From positions 1 through 60,213 of the forward strand of contig JALHQB010000022.1 of NCBI GenBank assembly GCA_022842185.1: a stretch of DNA of 60,213 nt, written 5' to 3'. A program made the translations under genes and the position numbers. The stretch comes from Acetobacteraceae bacterium. GTDB taxonomy: Bacteria; Pseudomonadota; Alphaproteobacteria; Acetobacterales; Acetobacteraceae. Below the pieces are notes generated by a model. It was not told the DNA's origin, ran no database searches, and worked only from the letters and a program-made list of their open reading frames with translations. This document shows positions 8,249 through 16,692 of the stretch, piece by piece (the first letter of the stretch is position 1; the number at the start of each line of letters is the position of its first letter).

Positions 8249-8425
8249 GAGAGGGGCTTTGCCCCTCTCCGAACCTCACCCCATCAAAGGCTTAAGGCCT
8301 TTGGAAACCTCAACTTTGGTGCTGCCCTGCTGGTGCCGGAACGAGCGAACCCCAGGCGCCAAAATCCCGCGGTCCAGGGACCCGCTGGTCCCTGGCGGGG
8401 TGGCTTGGAGGGGCAGAGCCCCTCC
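8249..8425. repeat. Composite palindromic repeat, copy A
   Basis: Four perfect or near-perfect hairpins in a row fill the gap between mtnP and the GMC gene: GAGAGGGGC/GCCCCTCTC at 8249-8269, CAAAGGC/GCCTTTG at 8285-8303, CCAGGGACC-CGCT-GGTCCCTGG at 8374-8395, and GGAGGGGC/GCCCCTCC at 8407-8425. The same order of hairpins and the same linkers (GAACC, TTTGGAAACC, TGGCGGGGTG) recur at 36025-36208, and the last two hairpins recur inverted at 23617-23680. It lies between convergent genes and could also act as a bidirectional terminator. Confidence 0.8.
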
Positions 8426-8455
8426 AATCTACGCACACCCATGGGGCGCCTTGCG

Positions 8456-10048
8456 CTACGCCGCCGCATCCTCCCGGATCATCGCCGCGCCCTTTTCCCC
8501 GATCATGATGGTCGGCGCGTTGGTGTTGCCGGTCGTCAGCGTCGGCATCACGGACGCATCGATCACGCGCAGCCCGTCTATGCCGCGCACGCGTAGGCGG
8601 CTGTCCACCACGCTGCCGGGGTCCTCCCCCATGCGACAGGTGCCGACGGGGTGGTAGATCGTCGTGCCGTACTGTCGGTTGAAGGCGAGCATCTCCTCCT
8701 CCGATGCCACGGCGGGACCCGGCAGGATTTCGGTCACGCTGTGCTGCGCGATGGCGGGTTGGGCGAAGATGTCGCGCACCATGCGGATGCCGGCGGCGAG
8801 CAGCGCCTGGTCGGACCGGGCGGACAGGTAGTTCGGCCGAATGGCGGGTTTGTCGAAGGGGTCGGCGGTGCGCGCCATGACGGTGCCGCGGCTGTCCGGC
8901 TTCACCGGGCAGATGGCGCAGGTCATGCCGGGTTCGGATTCCAGCACACCGAACTGGCCGAGTGCATAGGAGGCCGGGGTGAACAGCAATTGCAGGTCCG
9001 GGCTGGCCAGGCTGTCGCGGGACCGGGCGAAGACCTGCGCGGTGGTGACACCGAAGGTCAGCGCGCCGTTGCCGCGCAGGAAGAACTTCGCCACTTCTCC
9101 AACCAGTCGCACGCCGCGCGCCAGTTGGTTGGTGGACAGCCCATCCTTCACGCGATGCTGCACGCGGGACACGAAATGGTCCTGTAGGTTGGCGCCGACG
9201 GCGGGGATGTCGGCGCGGATGTCGATGCCGAGGGATTGCAGGTGTTCGGCCGGGCCGATGCCCGACATCTGCAGCACATGGGGTGAATTGACCGCGCCAC
9301 CGGACAGGATGACCTCCCGCGTCACGGTGATGCTTCGCAGTTCTCCGCCTTGGCGGTATTCGGCGCCGATGCAGCGGCGGCCGTCGAAGATCAGGCGGCT
9401 GACCTGCGCTTCGGTTTCCACCCGCACGCGATCACCGGCGGCACGCAGATAGGTACGCGCGGTCGACCCACGCCAGCGGCCCACGCGCGTCATCTGGGAA
9501 TAACCGACGCCTTCCTGTTCATCGCCGTTCAGGTCGGGGCGGAACGGGTGGCCGGCCTGCTGCGCGGCCTCGATGAAACGGTGCGTCAGCGGTAGGATGG
9601 TGCGGTAATCCTCGACCTGCAAAGGGCCGTCGGTGCCGCGCACGGATGGGTCGCCGCCGTTGCGGTAGGTTTCGGATTTGCGGAAGAAGGGCAGCACATC
9701 GGCATAGGACCAGCCCCGGCAGCCCATCTGTGCCCAGATGTCGAAATCGGCGGGATTGCCACGGACATACAGCATGCCGTTGATCGATGACGTGCCGCCC
9801 AGCGTGCGGCCGCGCGGCCAGCGGATTTCGCGGTTGTTCACGGCCTCGGTCGGTTCGGCGACGTAGCCCCAGTTCACCAGGTTCTGGTTCTGCAGCAGCT
9901 TCAGCATCCCGGCCGGGATGTGAATCCAGGGGTGGCGGTCCTTCGGCCCGGCCTCCAGCAACGTGACGCGCGCGCCGCTTTCAGAAAGCCGCGCCGCGAC
10001 GACGCAGCCGGCCGAGCCGGCGCCGATGATCAGGTAGTCCGTTTCCAT
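8456..10048 (-). CDS. GMC-family FAD alcohol/choline dehydrogenase-like oxidoreductase
   Basis: 530 residues, start ATG 10048. The FAD-binding Rossmann motif GAGSAGC is at residues 8-14, followed by the GMC signature 1 WPRGRTLGGTSSINGM (about 79-94) and signature 2 SGGAVNSPHVLQMSGIGP (about 250). Near the C-terminus HPVGTCRMG carries the catalytic His and NTNAPTIMIGEKGA closes the FAD site. These enzymes oxidise primary alcohols such as choline, polyethylene glycol or aryl alcohols with FAD. BetA-like in overall length, but no betaine aldehyde dehydrogenase or BetI is near, so the substrate is open. It may be co-transcribed after the thioesterase gene, 32 bases upstream. Confidence 0.93.
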   Translation of the reverse strand: METDYLIIGAGSAGCVVAARLSESGARVTLLEAGPKDRHPWIHIPAGMLKLLQNQNLVNWGYVAEPTEAVNNREIRWPRGRTLGGTSSINGMLYVRGNPADFDIWAQMGCRGWSYADVLPFFRKSETYRNGGDPSVRGTDGPLQVEDYRTILPLTHRFIEAAQQAGHPFRPDLNGDEQEGVGYSQMTRVGRWRGSTARTYLRAAGDRVRVETEAQVSRLIFDGRRCIGAEYRQGGELRSITVTREVILSGGAVNSPHVLQMSGIGPAEHLQSLGIDIRADIPAVGANLQDHFVSRVQHRVKDGLSTNQLARGVRLVGEVAKFFLRGNGALTFGVTTAQVFARSRDSLASPDLQLLFTPASYALGQFGVLESEPGMTCAICPVKPDSRGTVMARTADPFDKPAIRPNYLSARSDQALLAAGIRMVRDIFAQPAIAQHSVTEILPGPAVASEEEMLAFNRQYGTTIYHPVGTCRMGEDPGSVVDSRLRVRGIDGLRVIDASVMPTLTTGNTNAPTIMIGEKGAAMIREDAAA

Positions 10049-10080
10049 CCCACGCTTTCCGCTGTGCCGGCGGCAGCGTC

Positions 10081-10569
10081 CTACGACGGGGCGGTGAAAT
10101 CCATCCCCTCGAATTCGGCCATGATGTCGCGCAGCTTGTCGGGGATCGGCACCGGGCGTCGCGTGGCCTGGTCTGTCAGCACCCAGACGATCTCCCCGGT
10201 CGCGAGCAGCGTGTCGCCGGCGGCAGGAAAGACGGCGGGCTGGAAGGTGATGGAGGTGCGGCCGATGCGGGTGGTGCGCGCGGCCACCTCGATCTCCGCC
10301 TTGCGGCCGATCGCGACCTTGTATTCCACCAGGCCGCGGACGACGTGGAAATCGGCGCCGGATGCCTTCACCTCATCCTGGTATTGCCAGCCAGCGGCGC
10401 GGATGTAATCCGACACGGCCTCATCATACCAGGTCAGGTAATGGGCGTTGAAGACAATGCCCTGGGTGTCGAGTTCGACGTAGCGCACCCGGTGGGGCAT
10501 GAAGAAGCGGAAGTCGGCGCGGCTGGGCAGGGTCACGCGGGGCTCGCAATGCTGTGGTGTCCAACCCAT
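10081..10569 (-). CDS. Acyl-CoA thioesterase, hotdog (4HBT/YbgC-like) fold
   Basis: 162 residues from ATG 10569 (MGWTPQHCEP); an alternative later start at 10501 would begin MPHRVRYVELD, but the preceding FRFF is typical of the family and favours the longer form. The active-site region VRYVELDTQGIVFNAHYL matches the family pattern with the catalytic Asp in ELDTQG, and a long helix WYDEAVSDYI follows. These proteins hydrolyse acyl-CoA or 4-hydroxybenzoyl-CoA type thioesters in the cytoplasm. Lies between the GMC gene and a membrane-protein gene on the same strand. Confidence 0.87.
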   Translation of the reverse strand: MGWTPQHCEPRVTLPSRADFRFFMPHRVRYVELDTQGIVFNAHYLTWYDEAVSDYIRAAGWQYQDEVKASGADFHVVRGLVEYKVAIGRKAEIEVAARTTRIGRTSITFQPAVFPAAGDTLLATGEIVWVLTDQATRRPVPIPDKLRDIMAEFEGMDFTAPS

Positions 10570-10681
10570 ATGGTCGGCTAGGATGACGCTGATGCGAAGA
10601 GGGTTCGAAATGTCGGGGTCCCAGCTCCAGGTCAAGCCGGCGGAAGACAGCAACGCCACGCCGCCTGTCGCGCCGCTGCCT

Positions 10682-11380
10682 TCATTCAATCCCTTCGCCG
10701 GCAACACGGTCGGCACGGACGTCATCATCAAGTCCTTTGGCACCACCCATCCAGCGCCGGTAGCGACGCCAAAGCCCCGGTAGTAGCGCCGGCACCACGA
10801 CGAGCAGAATGGGTATCGGCCACCACGCCGTCGAGAGGGCCGCGTAGGCCAGGGCGACCGCCGCCCCCATCAGCGGGGCACGCACCATCAGCGTCAACGC
10901 CACCTTGTAGCGCGAAGCCGTGGCCGCCGCGCGGCGGCTGTTGCGGGCGAAGCCGTCATCCAGTTCCGCGGCGATCAGCGCGAAGCCGCGCACAACCCCG
11001 ATATCGGCGATGCCGGCCCGCCACAGACGCCGCGGCCGCCGGGCGGGTGCATCGATCTCGGATGTATTGAGTCCCTGCACCGCCAGGCCGGCGGCAATCG
11101 ACCACAGCAGCGCCGCGGCCATCAACCCGATCGCGGCGGCAACCGGCACCCAGGCGCCCGGCACGAAAGCCGATGCCGCCCCGGCCAGCGCCGCCAGGGT
11201 CAGGGTGATGCATTGTCGGACGACGGCGTTGAGCTTGGCGTCCAGCGCCGTGCTCGCGGCGATCTGGGTTTCGATCAGTTTCTGCGCTTGGCGCAGGATT
11301 TCCTCGGCGACCTTCTCATGAACCTGCTCCGGGTCGGGCAGGGTCGGCGCGGCGGCGTCATCATCCGCCGCGCCGTCCAT
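10682..11380 (-). CDS. Unknown membrane protein with N-terminal amphipathic helix
   Basis: 232 residues starting MDGAADDDAAAPT. Residues about 20-60 (EQVHEKVAEEILRQAQKL) look like an amphipathic or coiled helix; two hydrophobic segments (about 62-100) form a hairpin, and a second pair lies near 175-210, before a basic tail. I do not recognise the family. It is separated by four bases from the upstream aldolase gene, so the two are probably co-transcribed. About 110 bases between it and the thioesterase gene contain nothing I can support. Confidence 0.65.
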   Translation of the reverse strand: MDGAADDDAAAPTLPDPEQVHEKVAEEILRQAQKLIETQIAASTALDAKLNAVVRQCITLTLAALAGAASAFVPGAWVPVAAAIGLMAAALLWSIAAGLAVQGLNTSEIDAPARRPRRLWRAGIADIGVVRGFALIAAELDDGFARNSRRAAATASRYKVALTLMVRAPLMGAAVALAYAALSTAWWPIPILLVVVPALLPGLWRRYRRWMGGAKGLDDDVRADRVAGEGIE

Positions 11381-11384
11381 TCGT

Positions 11385-12146
11385 TCAGCCCCGCGCGGTT
11401 TTCACCGCCGCCGTCGCGGCCTGGACCATCAGCCCGACTTCATTGGCGATGGTCACCAGCTTGAAGCCCTTCTGGATCATCTTGTTGGCATAGGCCGGGG
11501 AGCCATTGTGCAGCCCCGCCGCGATGCCGCGCTTGGCGGTTTCGGCCAGCAGCATGTCGTAGATCGCCAAGATCTCCGGATCCTCGACGTCCAGCTTCGG
11601 CTCCTTGCCGTAGGAGAAGGACAGGTCCGACGGGCCGACATAGATGCCGTCGATGCCTGGAACGTCGAGGATGCCCTTGATGTTCTCGATCGCCTGCTTG
11701 GTCTCGATCATCGGGATGACGAGGATCTCGTCATTCGCGGTCTTCTGGTAGTTGCCCGAGGAACCGTAGGCGCCCGCGCGGATCGGCCCGTTGGACCGCG
11801 TGCCCTTCGGCGGATACTTGCTGTACTGGACCAGCGCGCGGGCTTCCTCGACGGTGTTCACCATCGGGCAGATCACGCCCATCGCACCGGCGTCGAGCAC
11901 CTTGCCAACGATGCCGGGTTCGTTCCACGGCACGCGGACCATGGGGGTCACGCCGGGGGACAGTTGGATGCCCTGGAAGCAGGACACGCAGGACAGGTAG
12001 TCCTGGACGCCGTGCTGCATGTCCACGGTGACGGAATCCCAGCCGCACTTCGAATACATCTCGGCCGAGAACGCATTCGGGATGGCAAGCCACCCATTGA
12101 CCACGGCCTTGCCGGCCTTCCACGCTTCCTTGACTGCATTGGCCAT
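11385..12146 (-). CDS. HpcH/HpaI-type class II aldolase
   Basis: 253 residues, start ATG 12146 with GGAGGAACG just upstream on the coding strand. Motifs of the pyruvate-dependent metal aldolase family are visible: VTVDMQHG near 40 (in place of the usual LDxEHG), a conserved VRVPWNEPGIVGKVLDAGAMGVICP (about 72-96), ETKQAIENIKGILDVPGIDG near 155-175, and YVGPSDLS. The enzyme probably splits a 4-hydroxy-2-oxo acid into pyruvate and an aldehyde. No aromatic-degradation genes lie next to it, so the true substrate is unknown. Divergent from the DDAH-like gene. Confidence 0.9.
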   Translation of the reverse strand: MANAVKEAWKAGKAVVNGWLAIPNAFSAEMYSKCGWDSVTVDMQHGVQDYLSCVSCFQGIQLSPGVTPMVRVPWNEPGIVGKVLDAGAMGVICPMVNTVEEARALVQYSKYPPKGTRSNGPIRAGAYGSSGNYQKTANDEILVIPMIETKQAIENIKGILDVPGIDGIYVGPSDLSFSYGKEPKLDVEDPEILAIYDMLLAETAKRGIAAGLHNGSPAYANKMIQKGFKLVTIANEVGLMVQAATAAVKTARG

Positions 12147-12258
12147 GGCGCCGTTCCTCCATTGATTGGGCTGCTATGGCAGGGACGCTAGGCTGGGTCC
12201 CGACATGCGTCAAACCCGCCCCTGGACTGGCAGTCATGCACGGGGCAGGGTGCGCCGC

Positions 12259-13107
12259 ATGTCACACTGGGCCGTGCAATCGGAGACCGGCGCGCTGACC
12301 GATGTGCTGGTCTGCCCGCCCGATCATTATCGCTGGATCCCCACCAACGCGATCGTGCGGCGCACGCTGGCGGGCGCGCAGCAGCCATCGGCCATGGCGC
12401 TGGCGGCGCAGCATGGTGAATTGGTCGCGGCGCTGAAACAGGGTGGCGCGCGCGTGCATGTGCTGCCGCCGGAACCGCATTTGCCCTACATGGCCTATAC
12501 GCGGGATTCGGCGGTGGTCACGCCCTGGGGGCCGGTGCTGACGCAGTTGGAACGCCCGCAGCGGCGCGGCGAATACGCCGCCGTCATCGACTTCCATGGC
12601 GGGAGTTTCTGGCGCAAATCCTCGGCCGGCACGCTGGAAGGCGGGGATATTCACATCATCCGGCCGGGCCTGGCCTGTGTGGGTGCCTCGGGCGGCCGCA
12701 CGGACCTCGCCGGCGCCGAACAATTCGCCACCTGGCTGCGCGCCGAGGGCTGGGAGGTGAGGGTCGAGGTGTTCGACGAACACTTCCTGCATCTGGACGT
12801 GCTGTTCTGCATGGCGGCACCGGGGCTGGCGGTGGCGTGCCTGGACGTGCTCGATCCCGACTTCATCGCCTGGCTGACATCACACGGCATCCGCTGCATC
12901 GACGTGGCGTATCGCGATGCGATGCAGTTGGGATGCAACATCCTTGCCCTGGGCGGGGAAAACGTGATCTCCGCGCGCGGATCGGTCGCACTGAACGCCG
13001 CGCTGCGCGCCGAGGGCCTCACCGTGCTCGACCCCGATCTGTCGCTGTTCACCGCCGGCGGCGGCGGCCCCCATTGCTTGACCTGCCCGCTGGGGCGGGA
13101 GGAGTAG
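12259..13107 (+). CDS. Dimethylarginine dimethylaminohydrolase-like amidinotransferase-fold hydrolase
   Basis: 282 residues from ATG 12259 (MSHWAVQSETG). The guanidino-modifying pentein fold is indicated by YTRDSAVV near 84, EGGDIHI near 133, the catalytic-type His in EHFLHLDVLF near 175, and a C-terminal GGGPHCLTCP with the nucleophilic Cys (about 275). These three sites match DDAH and arginine deiminase. Likely reaction: hydrolysis of a substituted arginine or related guanidine to citrulline or a ureido product. An upstream in-frame start is possible but lacks support. It sits five bases before the D-lactate dehydrogenase gene, suggesting co-transcription, though no pathway link is obvious. 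Confidence 0.87.
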   Translation: MSHWAVQSETGALTDVLVCPPDHYRWIPTNAIVRRTLAGAQQPSAMALAAQHGELVAALKQGGARVHVLPPEPHLPYMAYTRDSAVVTPWGPVLTQLERPQRRGEYAAVIDFHGGSFWRKSSAGTLEGGDIHIIRPGLACVGASGGRTDLAGAEQFATWLRAEGWEVRVEVFDEHFLHLDVLFCMAAPGLAVACLDVLDPDFIAWLTSHGIRCIDVAYRDAMQLGCNILALGGENVISARGSVALNAALRAEGLTVLDPDLSLFTAGGGGPHCLTCPLGREE

Positions 13108-13112
13108 CCACC

Positions 13113-14510
13113 ATGTCCACCACCACCACCATCACCCCGGTCGAGACCGTCATCGCCGCCCTGCGCGACATCCTCGGCGAGCGGCTGTCCACCAACGGTT
13201 CCGTCCGCGAGCAGCACAGCCGGGGGGAGGACACGACGACGCCGACCCTGCCCGACGCCGTGGCCTTCGTGGAAACCACCGAGGAAGTCTCCCGCATCCT
13301 GGCGCTGTGCCATCAGCATGGCGTGCCGGTCACGCCCTTTGGCGCCGGCACCTCGCTCGAAGGCCATGTGAATCCGGTCCGCAAGGGCATCTCGCTGGAC
13401 CTGTCGCGCATGACGGCGGTGCTGGAGGTGAATGAGGAGGACATGGACTGCCTGATCGAGCCAGGCGTGACGCGGCAGGAGCTCAACGCCTTCCTGCGCG
13501 ACAAGGGCATGTTCTTCCCCGTCGATCCCGGCAGCCACGCCACCATCGGCGGCATGTGCGCGACGCGCGCCTCCGGCACCAATGCCGTGCGATACGGGAC
13601 CATCCGCGAGAATGTGCTCGGCCTGGAAGTCGTGCTGGCCGATGGCCGCGTGATCCAGACCGGCGGGCGCGTGCGCAAGGCATCCAACGGCTATGACCTG
13701 ACGCGCATGTTCATCGGGTCCGAGGGCACGCTCGGCGTCATCACCAAGGTGCGGCTGCGCCTGCATGGTATCCCCGAAGCCATGTCCGCCGCCGTCTGCC
13801 AGTTCCCGACGCTGGCCGCCGCGGTCGAGACCGTCATCACCGTCATGCAGACCGGCGTGCCCGTCGCACGCATCGAATTGCTCGATGAGGATCAGATGGA
13901 AGCCTGCATCAAGTATTCGAAACTGGAAGGCTATGCGGCACAGACCACGCTGTTCCTGGAATTCCACGGCACCGATGCTTCCGTGAAGGAACAGGCGGAA
14001 TCCGTGGAGGCCATCGCCAATGACTACGGCGCCACGGGATTCACCTGGGCGACCGACGCAGAAGCGCGCAACAAACTGTGGCAGACCCGTCATGACGCCT
14101 ATTGGGCGGCGGTGGCCCTGAAGCCCGCCCATCGCGGCATCACCACCGATGTCTGCGTGCCGATCTCCCGCCTGGCGGAAGCTGTTCTGGGGGCGAAGGA
14201 AAAGTCGCGCGCTTCGGGGCTGACATCGTGCATCGTCGGCCATGTCGGGGACGGCAATTTCCACTGCCTGATCCTGTTCCCCGAAGGCAGCCAGGAAGGC
14301 CTCGAACAGGCCTGGGCGCTGGACCGCGCCATCGTGGCCGAAGGCTTGGCGCTGGGCGGCACCTGTTCGGGTGAACACGGCGTGGGCCTGGGCAAGCGGG
14401 AATTCCTGGAACAGGAACATGGCGCCGAGGCGCTGGCGGTGATGCGCAGCGTGAAGGTGGCATTCGACCCGCGCGGCATCATGAACCCCGGCAAGATCTT
14501 CCGGAACTGA
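13113..14510 (+). CDS. FAD-linked D-lactate dehydrogenase (cytochrome type), GlcD-like
   Basis: 465 residues from ATG 13113, preceded by GGAGG at 13099-13103. The PCMH-type FAD-binding domain shows VTPFGAGTSLEGHV near 72-85, DPGSHATIGGMCATRASG near 137-154, and GSEGTLGVITKVRLRL near 205. The C-terminal oxidase domain has VGHVGDGNFHCLILFP near 375 and GTCSGEHGVGLGKREFL near 420, ending NPGKIF. The family oxidises D-2-hydroxy acids (D-lactate, glycolate) and passes electrons to cytochrome c or quinone. The single-chain form without GlcE/GlcF suggests the LDHD-type. The minus-strand open frame across this gene is a codon-bias shadow. Confidence 0.93.
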   Translation: MSTTTTITPVETVIAALRDILGERLSTNGSVREQHSRGEDTTTPTLPDAVAFVETTEEVSRILALCHQHGVPVTPFGAGTSLEGHVNPVRKGISLDLSRMTAVLEVNEEDMDCLIEPGVTRQELNAFLRDKGMFFPVDPGSHATIGGMCATRASGTNAVRYGTIRENVLGLEVVLADGRVIQTGGRVRKASNGYDLTRMFIGSEGTLGVITKVRLRLHGIPEAMSAAVCQFPTLAAAVETVITVMQTGVPVARIELLDEDQMEACIKYSKLEGYAAQTTLFLEFHGTDASVKEQAESVEAIANDYGATGFTWATDAEARNKLWQTRHDAYWAAVALKPAHRGITTDVCVPISRLAEAVLGAKEKSRASGLTSCIVGHVGDGNFHCLILFPEGSQEGLEQAWALDRAIVAEGLALGGTCSGEHGVGLGKREFLEQEHGAEALAVMRSVKVAFDPRGIMNPGKIFRN

Positions 14511-14541
14511 CGACCGTGCAGACCACCCCGCAGGGCAGGGC

Positions 14542-15723
14542 GTGAACGCGCTTGGCCTTGCCATCCTGGCGCTGACGCTCGGGCATGTCTTCTCCAACGC
14601 CGTGCGGACGCTGCCGGCGATGGCGGCGGATGTGCTGCAACGGGACCTTGGCATCACCGCCGATGGTCTGGCGGCGCTGACTGGCGCCTTCCCCGCCGCC
14701 TTCGCGCTGACCATGCTGCCGGTGGGCGTCGCGCTGGATCGCTTCGGCGTGAAGCCCACCGCGCTGGCGCTGCTGGCTGTCGCGGCGGTGGGGTCGCTGC
14801 TGGGGGCGGTGGCGACCGGGCCGTGGTCCATGCTGGGCGCGCAGGTGGTGCTGGGCATCGGCTGTTCGGGGATGCTGATGTGCCCTGTCACCTATGCCGC
14901 CAAGACCCTGCCGCCGCAGCAATTCGGCCTGTGGGGCGGAGTGATCCAGGCCTTTGGCAATACCGGCATGCTGCTGTCGGCCAGCCCGCTGGCGCTGCTG
15001 GTGGACCATGCCGGCTGGCGCAGCGGGTATGTGGCCTGCGCCGTGCTGGCGGTGGGCGCGGCATTGGCCGTGGCGGTGGTGGTGCGGGAAGTGCGCGCCG
15101 CCCCCGCAGCGCGTCGCAGCATGATGGAGGATGCGCGGGACGTCATCGCGCTGGGCCTGTCACGAACCATCCGCGGGCCGGTGGTGATCGCCTTCGCATC
15201 CTTCGCCGCGGTACTGGGCGTACGCGGCCTGTGGGGCGGGCCGTTCCTGATGGATATCAAGGGCTTGGCGCGGGTCCCGGCGGGGCATGTGCTGCTGGCC
15301 TGCACGGTGGCGTTGATCATCGGCCCGGCGGTGGCCGGCATGCTGGAACGGCGGTTCCAGAAGCATCGCAGCACCATCCTGGTGGCCGGGCATCTGGGCG
15401 CGGCGGCGGCCATCCTGCTGCTGGTGGCTGGTGGCGCGCTCGGCTGGGGCGTGGCGGCGGATGTGGTGCTGCTCTTCGCCTTCGGCTTCCTGGTCTCGGC
15501 GCAGGTGATTTGTTTCGCGCTGGTGCGCGCCGCGGTGCCGCCCGAACGGGTCGGCCGCGCGCTGTCGGCGATGAACATGTCCTTCTTTGGCGGCGCGGCG
15601 GTGTTGCAGGCGGTGTCGGGCGTCGCGGCCTCGGCCGGCGGGGTGGGGGCGGCGCTGCTGGTCTTCGCCATTGCGCTCATTGCCTGCACACTGGCGTTCC
15701 TGCGGCTGCCCGGGCCGCGGTGA
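14542..15723 (+). CDS. MFS transporter
   Basis: 393 residues from GTG 14542, with AGGGCAGG upstream. About 12 hydrophobic helices occur in two halves split by a charged loop (about residues 185-205). The A-motif region reads GVALDRFGVKPTALAL (about 63-78) after the second helix. The second half shows AFGFLVSAQVICFALVRAAVPPERVGRALSAMN, typical of sugar-phosphate and nitrate-like MFS branches. Substrate unknown; position behind D-lactate dehydrogenase could mean a carboxylate carrier, which is inference only. Confidence 0.9.
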   Translation: MNALGLAILALTLGHVFSNAVRTLPAMAADVLQRDLGITADGLAALTGAFPAAFALTMLPVGVALDRFGVKPTALALLAVAAVGSLLGAVATGPWSMLGAQVVLGIGCSGMLMCPVTYAAKTLPPQQFGLWGGVIQAFGNTGMLLSASPLALLVDHAGWRSGYVACAVLAVGAALAVAVVVREVRAAPAARRSMMEDARDVIALGLSRTIRGPVVIAFASFAAVLGVRGLWGGPFLMDIKGLARVPAGHVLLACTVALIIGPAVAGMLERRFQKHRSTILVAGHLGAAAAILLLVAGGALGWGVAADVVLLFAFGFLVSAQVICFALVRAAVPPERVGRALSAMNMSFFGGAAVLQAVSGVAASAGGVGAALLVFAIALIACTLAFLRLPGPR

Positions 15724-15774
15724 CGCGGGGCGAAGTCGCCGCTACCATGCCCCCCTCCGGGGGTATCGAACCGC

Positions 15775-16605
15775 ATGATCCGCAGCATCCTGGTCGCGCT
15801 CGACGACACCGACAGCGCCATCGCCGCGCGGGACCTTGCCTTCGCGCTGTCCCGCAGCACCGGCGCCGCTTTGACGGCGGCCACCGTGCTCGATGCACCC
15901 CATGCGCGGGATGCCCATGAAGCGGTGCCCGCCGGCGGCGTCGCATTCAAGGCACGCCGCGACGCCGCCCGGGCGCAGCGGCTGGAAGCCGAGGCCGAGC
16001 TGGCCTTCGCCGCCTGCGCCGCCGCCGCCGGGGACACGCCCTTCACCAAGTTGCGATTGACCGATGCGCCGGAAGCCGCGCTGCTCGCGGCCGGTGCCGC
16101 GCACGACCTGACGGTGATCGGCCGCGATTGCACGCTGGGCCTGGAGGTGGGCGAACACCGCCTGGCGCCGGTTATCGAAGCGCTGCTGCATGAGGGCGGG
16201 CGCCCGCTGCTGGTGGTGCCGGCGGCCCCGCCATCCGCCGGCGGGATCCTGGTGGGCTATGACGGGTCGGTGCCGGCAATACGGGCCTTGCAGGTGTTCG
16301 CACTCCTCGGCCTCGGCGAGGGGCTTGCCGTGAAGGTCCTGTCGGTCGCGTCCGACCTGCCGGAGGCGCGGCGGCTGGCCGGGGATGCGGCGGCCTACCT
16401 GCGTACCCATGGCCTGGCGGCGGACGCCATCGCCGTGGTCGGAACCCATCCGCTGGAAGCGCTGTTGGCGGAGGCGGCATCGATGCCCGCGCGCATGCTG
16501 GTCATGGGCGCCTATGAGAATTCCGCCCTGCGGACGCTGTTCACCGGGTCCGTGACGCAGAAGCTTCTTGTTGGCGCGCCCTGCCCGGTCTTCGTCATGC
16601 ACTGA
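15775..16605 (+). CDS. Tandem-domain universal stress protein (UspA family)
   Basis: 276 residues with two Usp domains. The first begins MIRSILVALDDTDSAIAARDLA; its nucleotide motif is degenerate (VIGRDCTLGLEVGEHRLAP near 112-131). The second begins GGILVGYDGSVPAIRAL near 157 and keeps the ATP-binding pattern VMGAYENSALRTLFTGSVTQKLL near 242-264, ending PVFVMH. The doubled form is like UspE. Proteins of this kind respond to respiratory, nutrient or membrane stress. A short inverted repeat (CCGGA/TCCGG, about 16608-16624) follows the stop. Confidence 0.93.
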   Translation: MIRSILVALDDTDSAIAARDLAFALSRSTGAALTAATVLDAPHARDAHEAVPAGGVAFKARRDAARAQRLEAEAELAFAACAAAAGDTPFTKLRLTDAPEAALLAAGAAHDLTVIGRDCTLGLEVGEHRLAPVIEALLHEGGRPLLVVPAAPPSAGGILVGYDGSVPAIRALQVFALLGLGEGLAVKVLSVASDLPEARRLAGDAAAYLRTHGLAADAIAVVGTHPLEALLAEAASMPARMLVMGAYENSALRTLFTGSVTQKLLVGAPCPVFVMH

Positions 16606-16692
16606 GAACCGGATCTGAGGGTCCGGCACCGCCCGCACCCCACGCCGGCCTTGACGCATCGCACCATGCCGTACCATGTCGGAGGCGAGCCA

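Noticed and set aside
10499..10783. Plus-strand frame covering the gap between the thioesterase and membrane-protein genes
   Set aside because: Most of it overlaps two better-supported minus-strand genes, it has no Shine-Dalgarno and no motif. A small gene of about 60 residues cannot be excluded but is not supported.
12651..14891. 746-codon minus-strand open frame
   Set aside because: It lies antisense to the DDAH-like, D-lactate dehydrogenase and MFS genes, all of which have clear family motifs; the product is His/Gly/Arg-rich and unlike any protein.
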